A stretch of DNA of 64,000 nucleotides from Dictyostelium firmibasis (taxonomy: Eukaryota > Evosea > Eumycetozoa > Dictyosteliales > Dictyosteliaceae): contig CM069768.1 in NCBI GenBank assembly GCA_036169595.1, positions 2,214,501 to 2,278,500 on the forward strand, written 5' to 3'. A program made the translations under genes and the position numbers. Shown one piece after another: positions 1-14,439 of the stretch; position 1 is the stretch's first letter, and each line of letters opens with the position of its first letter. The notes below the pieces were generated by a model, which saw only the letters and a program-made list of their open reading frames with translations, did no database searches and was not told the DNA's origin.

Positions 1-390
1 TCCAATAAGCTAAAAATAAAATTAAAAAAAAAAAAAAAAAAAAAATTTGAAAATACAAAAAAAAAAAAAAAAAAAAATAAAAAAAATTTCATAAATTGTG
101 ATCTATTGAAAATAATACACATTCGCAATTCCTTTTATTAGTCTAATAACCGTTAAAACTAAAGCTTACTATAACAATAACGAAATATATATATATATAT
201 ATACATATATCATTATTATAAAAACATTTATATACTAAATAAAAATACATTAGTAATAAACATTAAAAAAAAAAAAAGAACAACAATAACAAATAATAAT
301 ACCCCCGAAATAGTCGAAACAAATATTATTGATAATCCCCACAGCCACCCACTTTTAATAAATATATATATATACAAGTAATTAATAAAA
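1..390. other. intergenic, lsm6 upstream region
   Basis: No gene is visible. The stretch holds A homopolymers, a TA dinucleotide run near 187-209 that could serve as a TATA region, and a short C-rich patch near 301-352 (ccccc and cccacagccaccc) that stands out in this AT-rich DNA. The last 30 bases before the lsm6 ATG are A-rich, as is usual for translation starts in this organism. The upstream neighbour lies outside the window. Confidence 0.6.
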
Positions 391-725
391 ATGACAACTA
401 GCAATACATCAAATAATAGTAATGCTCAATTCAACTTTTTTAAAATGTGCATTGGAAGACCAGTCGTTGTTAAATTAAACAATGGTGTTGAATATAGAGG
501 TATTTTAGAGGTAGTAGATGGTAATATGAATATTGTAATGGAACAAACAGAGGAATATCTTAATGGTCAATTAAAAACTAAATATGGTGATTGCTTTTTA
601 AGAGGAAATAATGGTATGTCTTTTTTTTTTTTTTTTTTTTTTTTCTTCTTAGCATTTTTCATTTTACTTACAAAACTTTATGTATAAATATAGTATTATA
701 TATTTCGGCTCAACCAAGAAAATAA
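391..725 (+). CDS. lsm6: U6 snRNA-associated Sm-like protein LSm6
   Basis: Two exons, 391-613 and 694-725, give an 84-residue protein; the intron begins GTATGT and ends in TAG. LSm6 is one subunit of the LSm2-8 ring that binds the U6 snRNA 3' end in the nucleus, and of the LSm1-7 ring used in cytoplasmic mRNA decay. The Sm fold is complete: Sm1 carries GRPVVVKLNNGVEYRG and the following VDGNMNIVME, and Sm2 carries FLRGNN at the end of exon 1 joined to VLYIS from exon 2. Without the splice the Sm2 motif would be destroyed, which is why the short second exon is certain. Length fits the family (about 80 residues). The intron is largely a T run. Confidence 0.95.
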
Positions 726-1448
726 TAATTTATTAATTAAAACAAATAAAACAATTATGATCTTTTGTAAAAAAAAAAAAAAAAAAAAAAACATTTTTTT
801 TTTGTTTTAAATATTCATTGAACAAAATAAATAATATCAATTTCGAATAATAAAAATTTCTTTTTTTATTTTATAAATTAATAAAAATAGAAGAAAAAAA
901 TGCTTTTTTTTTTTTTTTAGAAATATTATAGTTTATTAGAAAATTGATCTACTAAAAACACAAAATATCAATGTTTTTTTTTTTTTTTTTTGATTTGAAC
1001 CCCACACAGACTATACATAAAAATTTTTTTTTTTTTTTGGGTGGAATTGCAAATTAAAAACTTGAATATTTTCTTTTTTTTGAGATTTGAACGATTTATT
1101 TTTGAGAGTATAGAATTGATATTTCTTTCCAACACGCTTAAGTGAAGGAGAAGATTTGAAATAAAAAAAGTATGGATGAAGAAATTTTTGAAGATGACGA
1201 GGTTGTTGATTGTTTTTGGGTATTGATTTTAAAATATTATTACAAATGGATTATTATTTTGAAAAAATGATTAAAAAAAAAGATGAAAAGGGAGTGAAAA
1301 TAAAAAAAAAAAAATTGGAGGTTGAGATGATATGCAATTAAATTAAATTATTACCGTATTCATCAAACCAAATCGATTTTTTTTTTCTTCGCTCTATATC
1401 TCCAATTTTTTTTAACCAATTAACAAATATAATTATTATTTAATTATT
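726..1448. other. intergenic between lsm6 and cyclin B 3' ends
   Basis: This stretch lies between two converging gene ends and is rich in T and A runs. The only coding hint is a 32-codon reading frame on the plus strand at 1172-1270, whose start (MDEEIFEDDEVVDCFW) is acidic and looks like host coding sequence, with a possible GTATTG donor right after it. No continuation exon could be recognised. The opposite strand has an open but Met-less frame over about 1000-1240. I do not call a gene. Confidence 0.4.
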
Positions 1449-2855
1449 TTAAAATTCAACAACTGGAATGGCAGCAACTTCCATTAATTTGGAGGATAAA
1501 TATTTCTTTCTGGTTGCTTTGAGGTTGGAGTTATCAGCTCTCTTTCTGACTTCTTTGAGTTCTTGAGCACATTGTAAGATTTCAGACTCCTTGTAACATG
1601 TGTAGTGTTCGAGAGTTACATTCCAATATGGACCTGATTTCATGGTCATACGACGTGCAACATAGATTGAAGCGGCGGCAATCATTGATGGAACGAATTG
1701 AACCATTCTATATTCAACCATAGAGAGTTCAGAGAGGTATTTACTGAGAGAGTGAGTACGAGAATCTGAACCAGCAGCCTTTGAGAAACGACGTAAAAAG
1801 TGTAATGGAGTGGCAACAGACATATGGAATTGCAATGTGGAAAGGATTTGTCTCTCCATATCGATGACCTCGGCGTGGGTGCAAGCGTCGTCAGATGTAT
1901 GTACGAAATCTTTGATTTGTGGACTGTAGATTTCTTCGTATTTACATGCTAACAAGATAGCGGTAATACCAACCAATTGGAGTTTAGTGACTGGAATGAT
2001 AACCTTGGCGAGATAACGATCAACGATATTGACAGAGAGGAAGAAAGTTTCAGATAATAACTTGAAACGAACGTGAACGGCCATCATCCAATCTACGAGA
2101 ATTGCACGCATACGTTCATTGATGTGATATTGATTCTTTATGTAGTCTTTGTCGATCTTGTCATCTTGTTCTTTCTTACGGTAGTATGCAAAGATCTCAT
2201 TGACGTATTCACCTACACATTGTGGATCGTGGCTATCGTAGATATCGATATTTTCAGGTACCTCTGTAATGACATCGATAATCATTTGCTCCTCTTGAAT
2301 CATATTGGTATCATTATCACCATCATCGATCATAACTGGTTGTTGTGATACAATATTACTCATCATCTCCATTGATTGGATATCTCTTTTTTGAACCTTC
2401 AAAACTGGTCCATTGGCATTTGCAACAACTCCACCAATGATTGCTGAATGACGTAAACTTGCACCATTATCAATAACAGATTTAGATCTTGTAACGATTT
2501 TAGAAATACCTGAATTTGTTGGTTGTGGCTATTATTAATAAAAATTTAAAAAAAAAAACGGAAAATTAATAAAATTATAAATATAGAATAAAAATAATAA
2601 AAAAATAAATAAAAGATAAAAACATACCATAATAATATTGTTATTTGATAATTGTACAGTTTTAGTTACCATTCCAGTGGTTTGATGTGTGTTATTTGTT
2701 AAATCGGAAAGAGCACCTCTATGTGATTTTAATCCAGTTGTGCCAGTGATTTTTTTATCCATACCGATTGATGACTTTGGTACTTTATTTTCATCCATAA
2801 TCATACCTGATTGTGTTCTAGTTTTAGTATTTAGAGGGTTACCAATTTTTGACAT
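1449..2855 (-). CDS. cycB: G2/mitotic-specific cyclin B
   Basis: Two exons on the minus strand, 2855-2628 and 2528-1449, separated by a 99-base intron with GTATGT donor, give 435 residues. Cyclin B binds and activates Cdk1 at mitotic entry and is destroyed by the APC/C. A classical destruction box, RGALSDLTN, sits at residues 46-54. The cyclin box has the family hydrophobic-patch signature MRAILVDWMM, followed by LSETFFLSVNIVDRYL and LLACKYEEIYSPQ; the C-terminal cyclin fold contains LSELSMVEYRMVQFVPS. Length and order match B-type cyclins. The region upstream contains weak E2F-like sequences. The gene ends 723 bases from lsm6, which converges on it. Confidence 0.96.
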
Positions 2856-3114
2856 TTTATTTTATTACTATTATTTATTAATTTTTTATGTTTTAAAAAA
2901 ATGAACGTTTTTTTTTTTTTTTTTGAAAATGTTTAAGAAAAAGAAAACTATAAAAATGAGGTCAAATAATTAAATATGAATAATAAACATGAAGAAATAT
3001 TAATAAATAGATGAAAGAGAGTATTTGGAATGAAAAAAAAAAAAAAAATTAAAAAAGTTTTTTATATTTTTTTTTTTTTTTATGAAAAATGTGAATTTTT
3101 TATGATGTTCCAAT

Positions 3115-3124
3115 ATTGGCGGTC
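3115..3124 (+). promoter_or_regulatory. weak E2F-like site upstream of cyclin B
   Basis: The sequence attggcggtc lies 260 bases upstream of the cyclin B start codon in a stretch otherwise made of A and T. It shares TTGGCG with E2F/DP sites but departs from the consensus at its 3' end. Binding is inferred only. Confidence 0.25.
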
Positions 3125-3912
3125 AATGGAAATTTTTTTACAAAAACAGTTAAGAGGGAGGGGAATTAGATAGAAATAAATAAATAAATAAATAAAATTA
3201 GTAAATGAATTTTATTTAACTTTAGTTTTATATTTATTTTTTTTTTTTTTCTATTTTTTTTAATTGTTTTTTTTTATTTAAAAATCTAAATTTTAATTAT
3301 TGACCTCAATGATCAATCAGTTTTTAATTTACAACTTTATAATAAATTATTTTTTTTTATTTTCCCCAATGTCGTAATTCTCTTGTATTTATTTATTTAT
3401 TATTATTTATTTTTTTTTTTTTTCATTTTATTTTTTTTCATCCTTTTGAAAATTTTTTTTTTTTCTTTTTTTTTTTTTTATTTTCTGCAGAGCGTAATTG
3501 AAAGATGATGGTGATTTTATAATAAAATTAATAAAACTTACATTAAATTATATATTAAAAAAATATTTGGATAAATAAATAAATTAATAGTAATAATATA
3601 TAGATATATTTATATTTTTTTTTTATGATTGAAATATTTTTTCTTTTTTTATTATTTTTTTTTCTTTTTTTTCTTTATAACTTTGGAAAAACAACTTCTT
3701 AATTATAAATATAAAAAAAAAAAAAGGAATGGCAACAAAAAAAAGTTTTCAATTTATAGACCACAGCATAAAATAAAAAAATTAAAAAAAAAAAATAGTT
3801 TAAATCCAAAAAATATCAATATTAACGGGATTATATAATTTTAAAAATTCAAATTTAAAAATTTTCTTAATCGTTAAAAAAAAAAAATTTAAAATAAAAA
3901 AAAAAAAAGTGG

Positions 3913-3951
<39 letters not shown>

Positions 3952-4147
3952 TGGTTGGAAAATTAAAATTTAAAATATTTTTGTGTTTGTTTGTAATTAA
4001 GTTCATATGAAATAATATATTATTAAGTGCTTCAGTGAGTGGTCTCTATTAATTTTTTAAAATTTTCCAAATTACATTTTTTTTTTTTTTTTTTTTTTTT
4101 TTTTGTTAATTTAATAAATTTAATTATTTCACACCACATGGATTTAT

Positions 4148-4184
<37 letters not shown>

Positions 4185-4590
4185 TTAATTTAAAAAAATA
4201 ATTATTAATTTAAAATAAATTATGCTAAAAAAGGAGAGAATACAAAAATTCAATTCAATAATTTATTATAAAATAATTAACATGAAAATTTTAATAATTA
4301 GTTGTTACAACGGTTTAAACAACAACAGTTGAGAGAGATAGAGAGAGGGTTTTTAAATTAAATTAAATGAATTAGTGATTAACTCAAAGGATCTCATTCT
4401 TTTAAGAATTTTTTTTTTTCACAAACATTGATTACAAGAATAATCTTAGAGTTGTTGGCTTTTGTGATTTTTATATTTTTTTTTTATTTTTTTTTTTTTT
4501 ATTTTCTTTTTTTTTTAAAAAAAAAAAAAGGAGGCATTGGTTTTGAAACGACTAGATTAGCTAAACTGTTTAAAATATGAATTCAAACCA

Positions 4591-4599
4591 TCCCGCCAA
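4591..4599 (-). promoter_or_regulatory. E2F-like site TTGGCGGGA
   Basis: On the minus strand this reads TTGGCGGGA, close to the E2F/DP consensus TTTSSCGC with G-rich tail. It lies 1.7 kb upstream of cyclin B and about 450 bases past the end of the coiled-coil gene. The distance makes a role in cyclin B control uncertain. Confidence 0.25.
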
Positions 4600-5001
4600 C
4601 TTCGTGTGAAATATAAAAAAAAAAAAATAAAAAAAAAAAAAATAAAAAAAAATAAAATAAAACATTTTGGCAAATTTATTAGTAAAAGGTGGATTAAATA
4701 ATTTGCATAATATCGTTATTTGAATCTAAATAATCTCACTGATTAATTTTATTTTAATATGTTTTTTATTTTTAATTTACAAGGTTCTTTTTATTTTTTT
4801 AATTTTTATTTTAATTTATATTTTTTTCATTTAGTTTATTAAAAGAAAATAAAAATAAAAAAAAAAAAAAAAAAAAAAAAAGGATTGGCAATTGTTTAAA
4901 TTAACTGGGAATTGGGGTTTTTTATTATAACAAGATGATCATTTTGTTTTATAATAATTAAATTGATAAAACCAAAATAATTTTTTTTTTTTCCCCAAAA
5001 A

Positions 5002-5036
<35 letters not shown>

Positions 5037-5051
5037 TAAAAAAAAAAAGAA

Positions 5052-6465
5052 TTATCTTCTGACCGTTGGTGGATTTTGGTTGGCTCTGCCATCAAAACCA
5101 ATATTTCTGTTTGGAGTATTTGGACCTCCATTAGATCCACTATTTGATGGGGTTGAACCACTATTTGCTCTAAGTTGAGATGTTGAAAATGTACTACTGC
5201 CATTACTATTAACACCACTAGTTCCATTCATATTCCTTCTTGGGAGATTGGATGTATTGATATTTTGTTGTGATTGTGGTGGTGGTGGTGTTTGTCTAGA
5301 CGGTGAAAATGGATCTCTTATTCCATGATTAGTTTGTGGTATTGATGGAGGAGTTCTGGTACCATGATTAACTTGTTGTGTTGAAGACGACGATGATGGT
5401 TGTTGATTTTTATTATTTGGAAAATTTTTAAAGAAACCAGGACTTAATTTTTCAACTAAATCATGAAGATATTTCAAATCTTCTGATGCTCGATTTAATT
5501 GAGCTTCTCTTTCATTGATTTGAAGTGATTTATCAATATCGACAATTTCATATTGTTCTTGAAGTTTTTTATAGTTTAATGCAAAGTCGTTGAGTTGTTT
5601 TTTACGTTCTAAATTACAAGTTGCCAACGATTGATCCTTTGTATGTATGATTTCATTGAGTTGTTGAATCTTTTCATTGAGTTGTTGAAATTGTCTATCA
5701 GTTGTCTTTGTTAAATCATTGATTTGTTTATCCCTATGTTCAATGTACATTTTAGATTTATTGGTCAATAGATCGAATTGTTGTTGTTGTTGAGAAACCT
5801 TTAATTTCAAATCGTCACATTCCTTTACAAACTCTTTGATTCTTTGATTCTTTTCTTTAAGATCCAATGAAAGTTCATTGGTTTGTTGAATCGATTGATC
5901 GTAATCCAATTTCAATTGGTTCATATCTTGTGAGATTATAGAGATTTGATTGATCTCTTGCTTATACTTTTGTTCTTGATTGGTCAATTGACTATAGGCT
6001 GATTGAAGTTTTTGATATTCTTGATCCCATTCATCAATGTTTGAATTGCTCTCTTCCAACGAACGATTCAATTGTTTCAATTGGCTTTGTAATTGTCTAA
6101 TTTGATCCTCTAATCTAGATTTCTCCTCAGTGAACGATGATGAACTCAATTCAAAGTTTTCAATTGCAGCATCACGATCAATCTGTATCATTTGTTTTTC
6201 TCTTTCAACTCTTGTAAGATCACTTAAAAGTTGATTCTCTGATTCTATCAATTTCTTTTTCTCTTTCTCTAACCGGGCAATTGTTTTACTCTGTTGTTCA
6301 ATCGTTTTTAAATTATCATTAATCTCTTCCTCTTGTAAATAAATCTTATCTGTCATTTCATCCAATCTCTTTTTAATTATAAAATCATTTTCATCAATAA
6401 AATATCCTGTTGATGTTGATTTCAAATTATTATTAATATTATTATTATTATTATTATTATTGTTA

Positions 6466-6502
<37 letters not shown>

Positions 6503-7512
6503 GATGTTGATTTTCATTTATTGATGAAGGAGGTGGTGATTGGTTTAAACCATAACTTCTTTGAGTTGTAGTATTGTAATTGCTTGTTGTAGTGGTGGTT
6601 GGTTGACCGCCAGTTTGGGTATGTGAAAATTTATAGTTTGATTTATCCTTTAATAATGCTCTTAAATATGCCAACTGTCTTTCCATTCCTGCTATATATT
6701 CTTCACTTCTATTATATGGTGTGGATTGTGATTGAGGTTGTGGTGGTGTACTATCGACATCAACACCATTGTGTTGATCATGTTGTGATGAAGGTGATTG
6801 ATGATGTTTATTTCTATAAAAACGGGTGAAAGTATGGTTAAAACAAAGTAAACAATAACAATAATAATAACAATAACAATAAAAACAAAAACAATAATAA
6901 TAATTTTGAAACAAACTTATTGTATACATACTGATGATCATATGAATTTGATTGAAAACTTGGTTGGTAAACTGGTTGTGGTGTATAATGTGGTTGTGAT
7001 TGTGGTTGTTGATATTGATGTTGTGGCCTATTTGGAGTTTTAATATTATTTGCAATATCGTTAGATTCTTTTGCAAAGGCATCTTGATACTCAACTGTTT
7101 CATTCATAATATAGCTTTGACTTGCTGTTAATGGTCTATTACCTGTTGAAGATGTAGATGATGGTGACTTTGATGATCCTGTTGTTGGTTTCGAAGGTGT
7201 TCTTGAGTTTATATTTGAAGAGTAACCATCTGAATCGGTTGTTATTATAGTTGGATTTGGAGCAAATTTAACACCATTTGGTTTAAGATGATGATTAAAA
7301 TTTAAATTATTATTAACAGAAGAGGAGTCATTATTATTATTGTTATTGTTATTACTATTATTACTATTACCATTATTTGGTCTTAAAGGAGTAGTTGGTG
7401 ATGGAGTACTTCTTATTGGTGTTATAGGTATATTATGGCTAAAAATTGGTCTTGATCTGTTGGGTGTATGGGTCATTGATTCATTATTATGTTGGTCATA
7501 TTGATATGACAT
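5052..7512 (-). CDS. large coiled-coil protein, function unknown
   Basis: Two exons, 7512-6932 and 6813-5052, joined across a 118-base intron (GTATGT donor, TATAG acceptor), give 780 residues. The first third is low-complexity, rich in Asn, Ser, Thr and Pro, with several S/T-P sites (TPIRSTPSPTTP) that could be kinase targets. A short conserved-looking helix, GMERQLAYLRALLKDKS, lies near residues 232-250, followed by poly-Gln and poly-Asn. A long coiled coil with heptad pattern runs from about 330 to 650 and ends in LHDLVEKLSPGFFKNF. The tail is again Ser/Asn/Pro-rich. I do not recognise the family; the layout would fit a centrosomal, cytoskeletal or scaffold protein, which is inference. An E2F-type site lies 125 bases upstream. 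Confidence 0.85.
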
Positions 7513-7636
7513 TTTTAGATTGTTCTTTATAATTTTTTTAATTTAGTTTATAAATAATGGTGATATGTTAAAAAATTATAAAAAAAAAAAAAAGAAATTC
7601 AAAAAAAAAAAAAAAAAATTTTTTTGGAAAATTGGT

Positions 7637-7647
7637 GGCGCCAAAAA
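7637..7647 (-). promoter_or_regulatory. consensus E2F/DP site upstream of coiled-coil gene
   Basis: The minus strand reads TTTTTGGCGCC, a full match to the E2F/DP core TTTGGCGC. It sits about 125 bases upstream of the coiled-coil gene start and in its transcriptional direction, embedded in A and T runs. E2F, DP and Rb-type regulators are known in this organism; that this site is used is inference. Confidence 0.45.
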
Positions 7648-8146
7648 AAAAAAAAAAGGTTTATTGTATCATGTTAAAAGTAAAAAATTAAAAAAAAAAT
7701 TAATATTAATTTTTTAATATTTTATTTTATAGTTAATTAACTATTTATGTATTGTTTTTTGTTTTTTGTTTTTTTTTATTTCATATAATTCATAATAATT
7801 GTTTATTTAATTTTTATTTTTTTTTTTTGTTTTTTGTTTTTTTTTTTATTTTTTATTTTTTTTATTTTTTTTTTTTTTTTTATTTGCAAATATTGGGAAA
7901 TAAGTAAAATAAAATATCTCAAAAAAAATCTGAAAAAATATAAAAATCTTTGGGATTTTTTTGGGAAATTTTTAAATCCTAAATTTTTTTTTATTTTCGT
8001 TTACAACAAAAATAGTAATAATCAAAATTACAAAAAAATGATTAGAAAATTATTTATTTATTTGTTTGATAATTTCAATTTATTTAATGAAATTTGATTA
8101 CACTAATCTAGTTTAAATGGGTTTAACTCCTTAGAAACTCAAGCCC

Positions 8147-8158
8147 TCCCACCTGGGA
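8147..8158. promoter_or_regulatory. palindrome TCCCA-cc-TGGGA
   Basis: A perfect five-base inverted repeat with a two-base spacer lies about 330 bases upstream of the secreted protein gene, inside the only GC-rich patch of this intergenic region. It could be a dimeric transcription-factor site; this is inference from composition and symmetry alone. Confidence 0.25.
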
Positions 8159-8484
8159 TTTATTTTCGAAAATTTTTTTTTATTTAATTTTATTTTAAAG
8201 TGAATATTCTAACTAAAATCCCACTATCGCAATATTTTACAATAAAAAAAAATAATATTGGTGCTTAAAATTGTAGTTTTTTTGAATTTTTGATAGGTAA
8301 AAAAGGTGGGAAATATTTTTTTTTGTGCCCGAATTTTCCTTTAATAAATTAAAAACGTTGGTATTGGCAAAAAAAAAAAATCGAAGAGACAACCAAAATT
8401 AATTTTTAATTTTATTTTTTTAGTTAAAAGGAAAAAAAAAAAAAAAAAAAATTATATACTAAAGATATAATAAAAAAAAAAAAA

Positions 8485-10215
8485 ATGAATAGAAATTTAT
8501 TTGTTTTATTTATTTGTTTGATGATTTCATTTTTATCTAATGCAATTGAATTAGATATCCTATCATCAACAACAAGTACTGATAGTTCATCAGAAATTCA
8601 GGTTCCACCTGTTACAATTATTGTAAATCCAAATGTAAAAAATCAATATTCATCTGGTAATTGTGGTAATCAAAATTTAACATGTAATAACTTACAAGAT
8701 GCATTAACAAGTTTTATGAAAGTTGCTACATTGATTCCAGGTTTTCCAAATAAAGACTACCATATGTATCAAATGGTAACATTTTTATTAACTGACGGTA
8801 CCTATAATTTTAATAGTAATTCAATTTCATTATTTAATATGAATGCAACCATTACAACTCTTACACCAAATTCAAAATCTGTTATTTTCAGTGGCGGAAA
8901 TCCATTATCCAGTTCACCATTATTTAGTATTACTGGTGGTTCAAGTGATACAGGTAACCAACCAAGTTATACAGTACTTAATGGAATTCAATTCAACATT
9001 AGCCAACCTGTATTGAGTGTTAATACCACTTCATCCTTTACTGATTTTAAGATATACAATTGCCAATTCCTTAATTACTTCAATAAAGGATCATCAATGA
9101 TTACTATTAACCAAGGTGCTAGTCAATTAGCACTTGAAAATAATGCAATCTATTTTGTCAATAGCACATTTAACAGTATTTCAACCAATGTTACATTAAT
9201 GTCTCTTACAAACACTATTGTCAAAGTTCAATCTATTAATGTTTCAAATGGTGTATTGAGTAGTCTCATCGATGCTAAATATTGTTCACTAGATTTAGTC
9301 AATGGTAATTTCAATGGTATCACTAGCTCTAATGGTTTATTCGTATGTTGGAATTCTACCATCTCCATTGGACACAGTACATTCATTGGTAATTATAATA
9401 ATGGTGTATCAACCAATATTGGTGGTTCAGTAATCAATATGATTTCAAATGCAATCAACATGTACTATTTTGAGATTTCATATTCAACATTTATCAACAA
9501 TAGTGCAGTTGGTAATGGTGGTATTGTTTGTGCTATCAATACATTGGAAACCACTGAAATCATGCCAAGCTATTTCATTAATTCAAGTTTCACTGGAAGC
9601 TCTTCTGGAGGATATGGTGGTGTGGCCTTCTTAGTAAATATTCCATTGATTATCAAAGGTTGTACATTTGGAAATAGTACATCAGGTATCGATGGTTTTT
9701 CATTATATGTTTCCAATACAGATTTATCAGTTTCAAATAGTACATTCATTGGTGCTGATTTACCATCATCATCATCATCATCATCATCATCGGTATCGAA
9801 ACTTGGTAGTAGTGGCACTAACTATATTTTCTATGCCTCTGCTTCAAATGTTACATTCCAATCAACCAACATCTATAAAGTATCAATAGATTGTGAAGAC
9901 TCTTTAATTCTTATTAATACTATGGAAAGTGGTATTGTAGGTCCATATCAACTTAGTTGCTCTGGAATTTGCAGCATTACCATGGGTAATCTTACACTAT
10001 GCAGCCCTGCTAGTACAACCATATCATCATCATCTACATCATCTACATCATCTACATCAGGTACTGGTACAGGTTCAGGTAGCAATACTGGTGGTATTCA
10101 TTCAAGCTTTGTTGTCTCTTCTTCAACTCAAACTTCAACATCTGAGTCAAACCAAAACTCACCATTATTAGTTCTGATTGCCATTATATCAATTATATTT
10201 TCTATAACACTTTAA
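8485..10215 (+). CDS. secreted, probably GPI-anchored beta-helix surface protein
   Basis: A single exon encodes 576 residues. A signal peptide occupies residues 1-20 (hydrophobic core LFVLFICLMISFL, ending SNA). The mature part is Ser/Asn/Thr-rich with repeating units such as STFINNSAVGNGGIV and SSFTGSSSGGYGGVAF, which resemble the FxxN/GGA units of polymorphic membrane protein and pectin-lyase-like right-handed beta-helices. Many N-x-S/T sites suggest heavy glycosylation. The C terminus has a Ser/Thr/Gly-rich linker and a final hydrophobic segment, SPLLVLIAIISIIFSITL, with no charged tail, the usual form of a GPI-attachment signal here. Catalytic residues of a lyase are not evident, so an adhesive or structural surface role is more likely. 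A Ser run occurs near residues 430-440. Confidence 0.85.
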   Translation: MNRNLFVLFICLMISFLSNAIELDILSSTTSTDSSSEIQVPPVTIIVNPNVKNQYSSGNCGNQNLTCNNLQDALTSFMKVATLIPGFPNKDYHMYQMVTFLLTDGTYNFNSNSISLFNMNATITTLTPNSKSVIFSGGNPLSSSPLFSITGGSSDTGNQPSYTVLNGIQFNISQPVLSVNTTSSFTDFKIYNCQFLNYFNKGSSMITINQGASQLALENNAIYFVNSTFNSISTNVTLMSLTNTIVKVQSINVSNGVLSSLIDAKYCSLDLVNGNFNGITSSNGLFVCWNSTISIGHSTFIGNYNNGVSTNIGGSVINMISNAINMYYFEISYSTFINNSAVGNGGIVCAINTLETTEIMPSYFINSSFTGSSSGGYGGVAFLVNIPLIIKGCTFGNSTSGIDGFSLYVSNTDLSVSNSTFIGADLPSSSSSSSSSVSKLGSSGTNYIFYASASNVTFQSTNIYKVSIDCEDSLILINTMESGIVGPYQLSCSGICSITMGNLTLCSPASTTISSSSTSSTSSTSGTGTGSGSNTGGIHSSFVVSSSTQTSTSESNQNSPLLVLIAIISIIFSITL

Positions 10216-10492
10216 ATAAATATTTAAAATTTTTATTTCAATTTCTAAAAAAATAATTATTATTTTGTTCTTCCCCTATTTTTATTTTTTTTTTTTTTTT
10301 ATTATATCCATATATATGTTTGGGAAAAGTAAAAATGAGATAGTTTTTTTAATTTTTTTATTTTTTTATTTTTTTTTTTTTCATTTTTTTTTAATTTTTT
10401 TATTTTTTTGCTTTTTTTTTTTTTTTTTTTTTCAAAAACTCAAATTAAATTAAATTTTACAATACAAAACATTAATGCATTTATATTAAACA

Positions 10493-13590
<3,098 letters not shown>

Positions 13591-13983
13591 AAAATAAAAA
13601 AAAAATAAAAAAATTTTATTTAAAATGTTTGTGGTTTTTTGTGGGGTATTAAAATAAAAAAATTAAAAAAAATCCCGATTTAGATTTAAACTGAGAATTT
13701 TAGGTAACTAATTAAAATTTGTTAAAATTATTAATGTATTCATCTAAAATTCCCAATCTAAACCAAAACTTGGTTTTTTTTTTTTTACTTGTAAATACCT
13801 TACCATTTTACAAATTTTTTGTTGGTATAATGCCAAATGTTTTTAAAAAATAACAAAATTATTAGTAATTTGGTGTGAGCAAAGATGATTAAATTTTTTT
13901 TTTTTATATATTAAATAAAATAAAAATTAAATGATAGTAAATATGGTGTAATAATAGGGGTATATTTTTTTTAAAATTTTTTC

Positions 13984-14014
<31 letters not shown>

Positions 14015-14439
14015 TTTTTTTTTTTTTTTTTTTTTAAAAAAAGCTATGTACAATAATAGTTTTTGTCTTTCAATCGTTTGATTTAAAAAAAATACAATAC
14101 TTTTGAAAAAAATTAAAAACTAAAAAAAAAATTTAACTTGAAAATTTTAAAATCGAGATTTCGGTTTTTTTTTCTGTATGTCCATATAAATAGTGGTGAG
14201 TTTCTTTTTTTTTTTTTTTTTTTTCTTTTTTTCTTCTTTCCACATAAAACAAGATTATATAATACCAATTACACTACAACATAAAATGTTTTGAATATTG
14301 AAAAATCGAAACAAAGTCGATATATGTATGTATGGTGTTTATATGAATAAATATATAAAGATAAATGTTAATTGTGAGTAAATAAGAAGTTAGAGATGAG
14401 TAAAAAAAATTATAAAAAATAGCGTCACATCCATCTTAC
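13591..14439. other. intergenic between thoc1 and Asn-rich gene ends
   Basis: Two genes converge here. The stretch is T- and A-rich with no coding signal. An imperfect inverted repeat, gagaattttag near 13696 and ctaaaattccc near 13743, could fold in transcripts of either strand. Nothing else is recognised. Confidence 0.45.

Larger units (their letters stand above)
2856..5051. other. 2.2 kb intergenic, cyclin B upstream region
   Basis: No convincing gene. The stretch is dominated by A and T homopolymers of up to about 35 bases. It contains the cyclin B promoter (minus strand, from 2856 upward) and the 3' flank of the coiled-coil gene that ends at 5052. Slightly more GC-rich islands occur at 3105-3165 (with ttggcggtc), 4020-4050, 4305-4350 and 4545-4610 (with tcccgccaa). 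None has a tRNA or snoRNA layout that I could confirm. Confidence 0.5.
7513..8484. other. divergent promoter region, coiled-coil gene and secreted protein gene
   Basis: This 972-base stretch separates two divergent genes. It holds the E2F-type site near 7640, T-rich runs at 7770-7890, and an island at 8100-8165 that is clearly richer in G and C, with tcccacctggga. I see no tRNA, small RNA or protein gene with confidence. Confidence 0.5.

Noticed and set aside
986-1002. Reverse T-arm-like gatttgaacccc
   Set aside because: One side is a T homopolymer and the acceptor and anticodon stems are missing, so it is not a tRNA.
3480-3540. C/D snoRNA candidate around gatgatggtga
   Set aside because: Box C is imperfect and no box D or terminal stem was found at a suitable distance.
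4545-4610. tRNA-like sequence with attcaaacc
   Set aside because: The stretch has a T-loop-like string but no matching acceptor stem, D arm or anticodon stem on either strand.
5036-7103. Read-through of the coiled-coil gene intron as coding
   Set aside because: The GT and AG borders restore one frame from the two exons, and the intervening codons are a low-complexity hydrophobic run of intron type.
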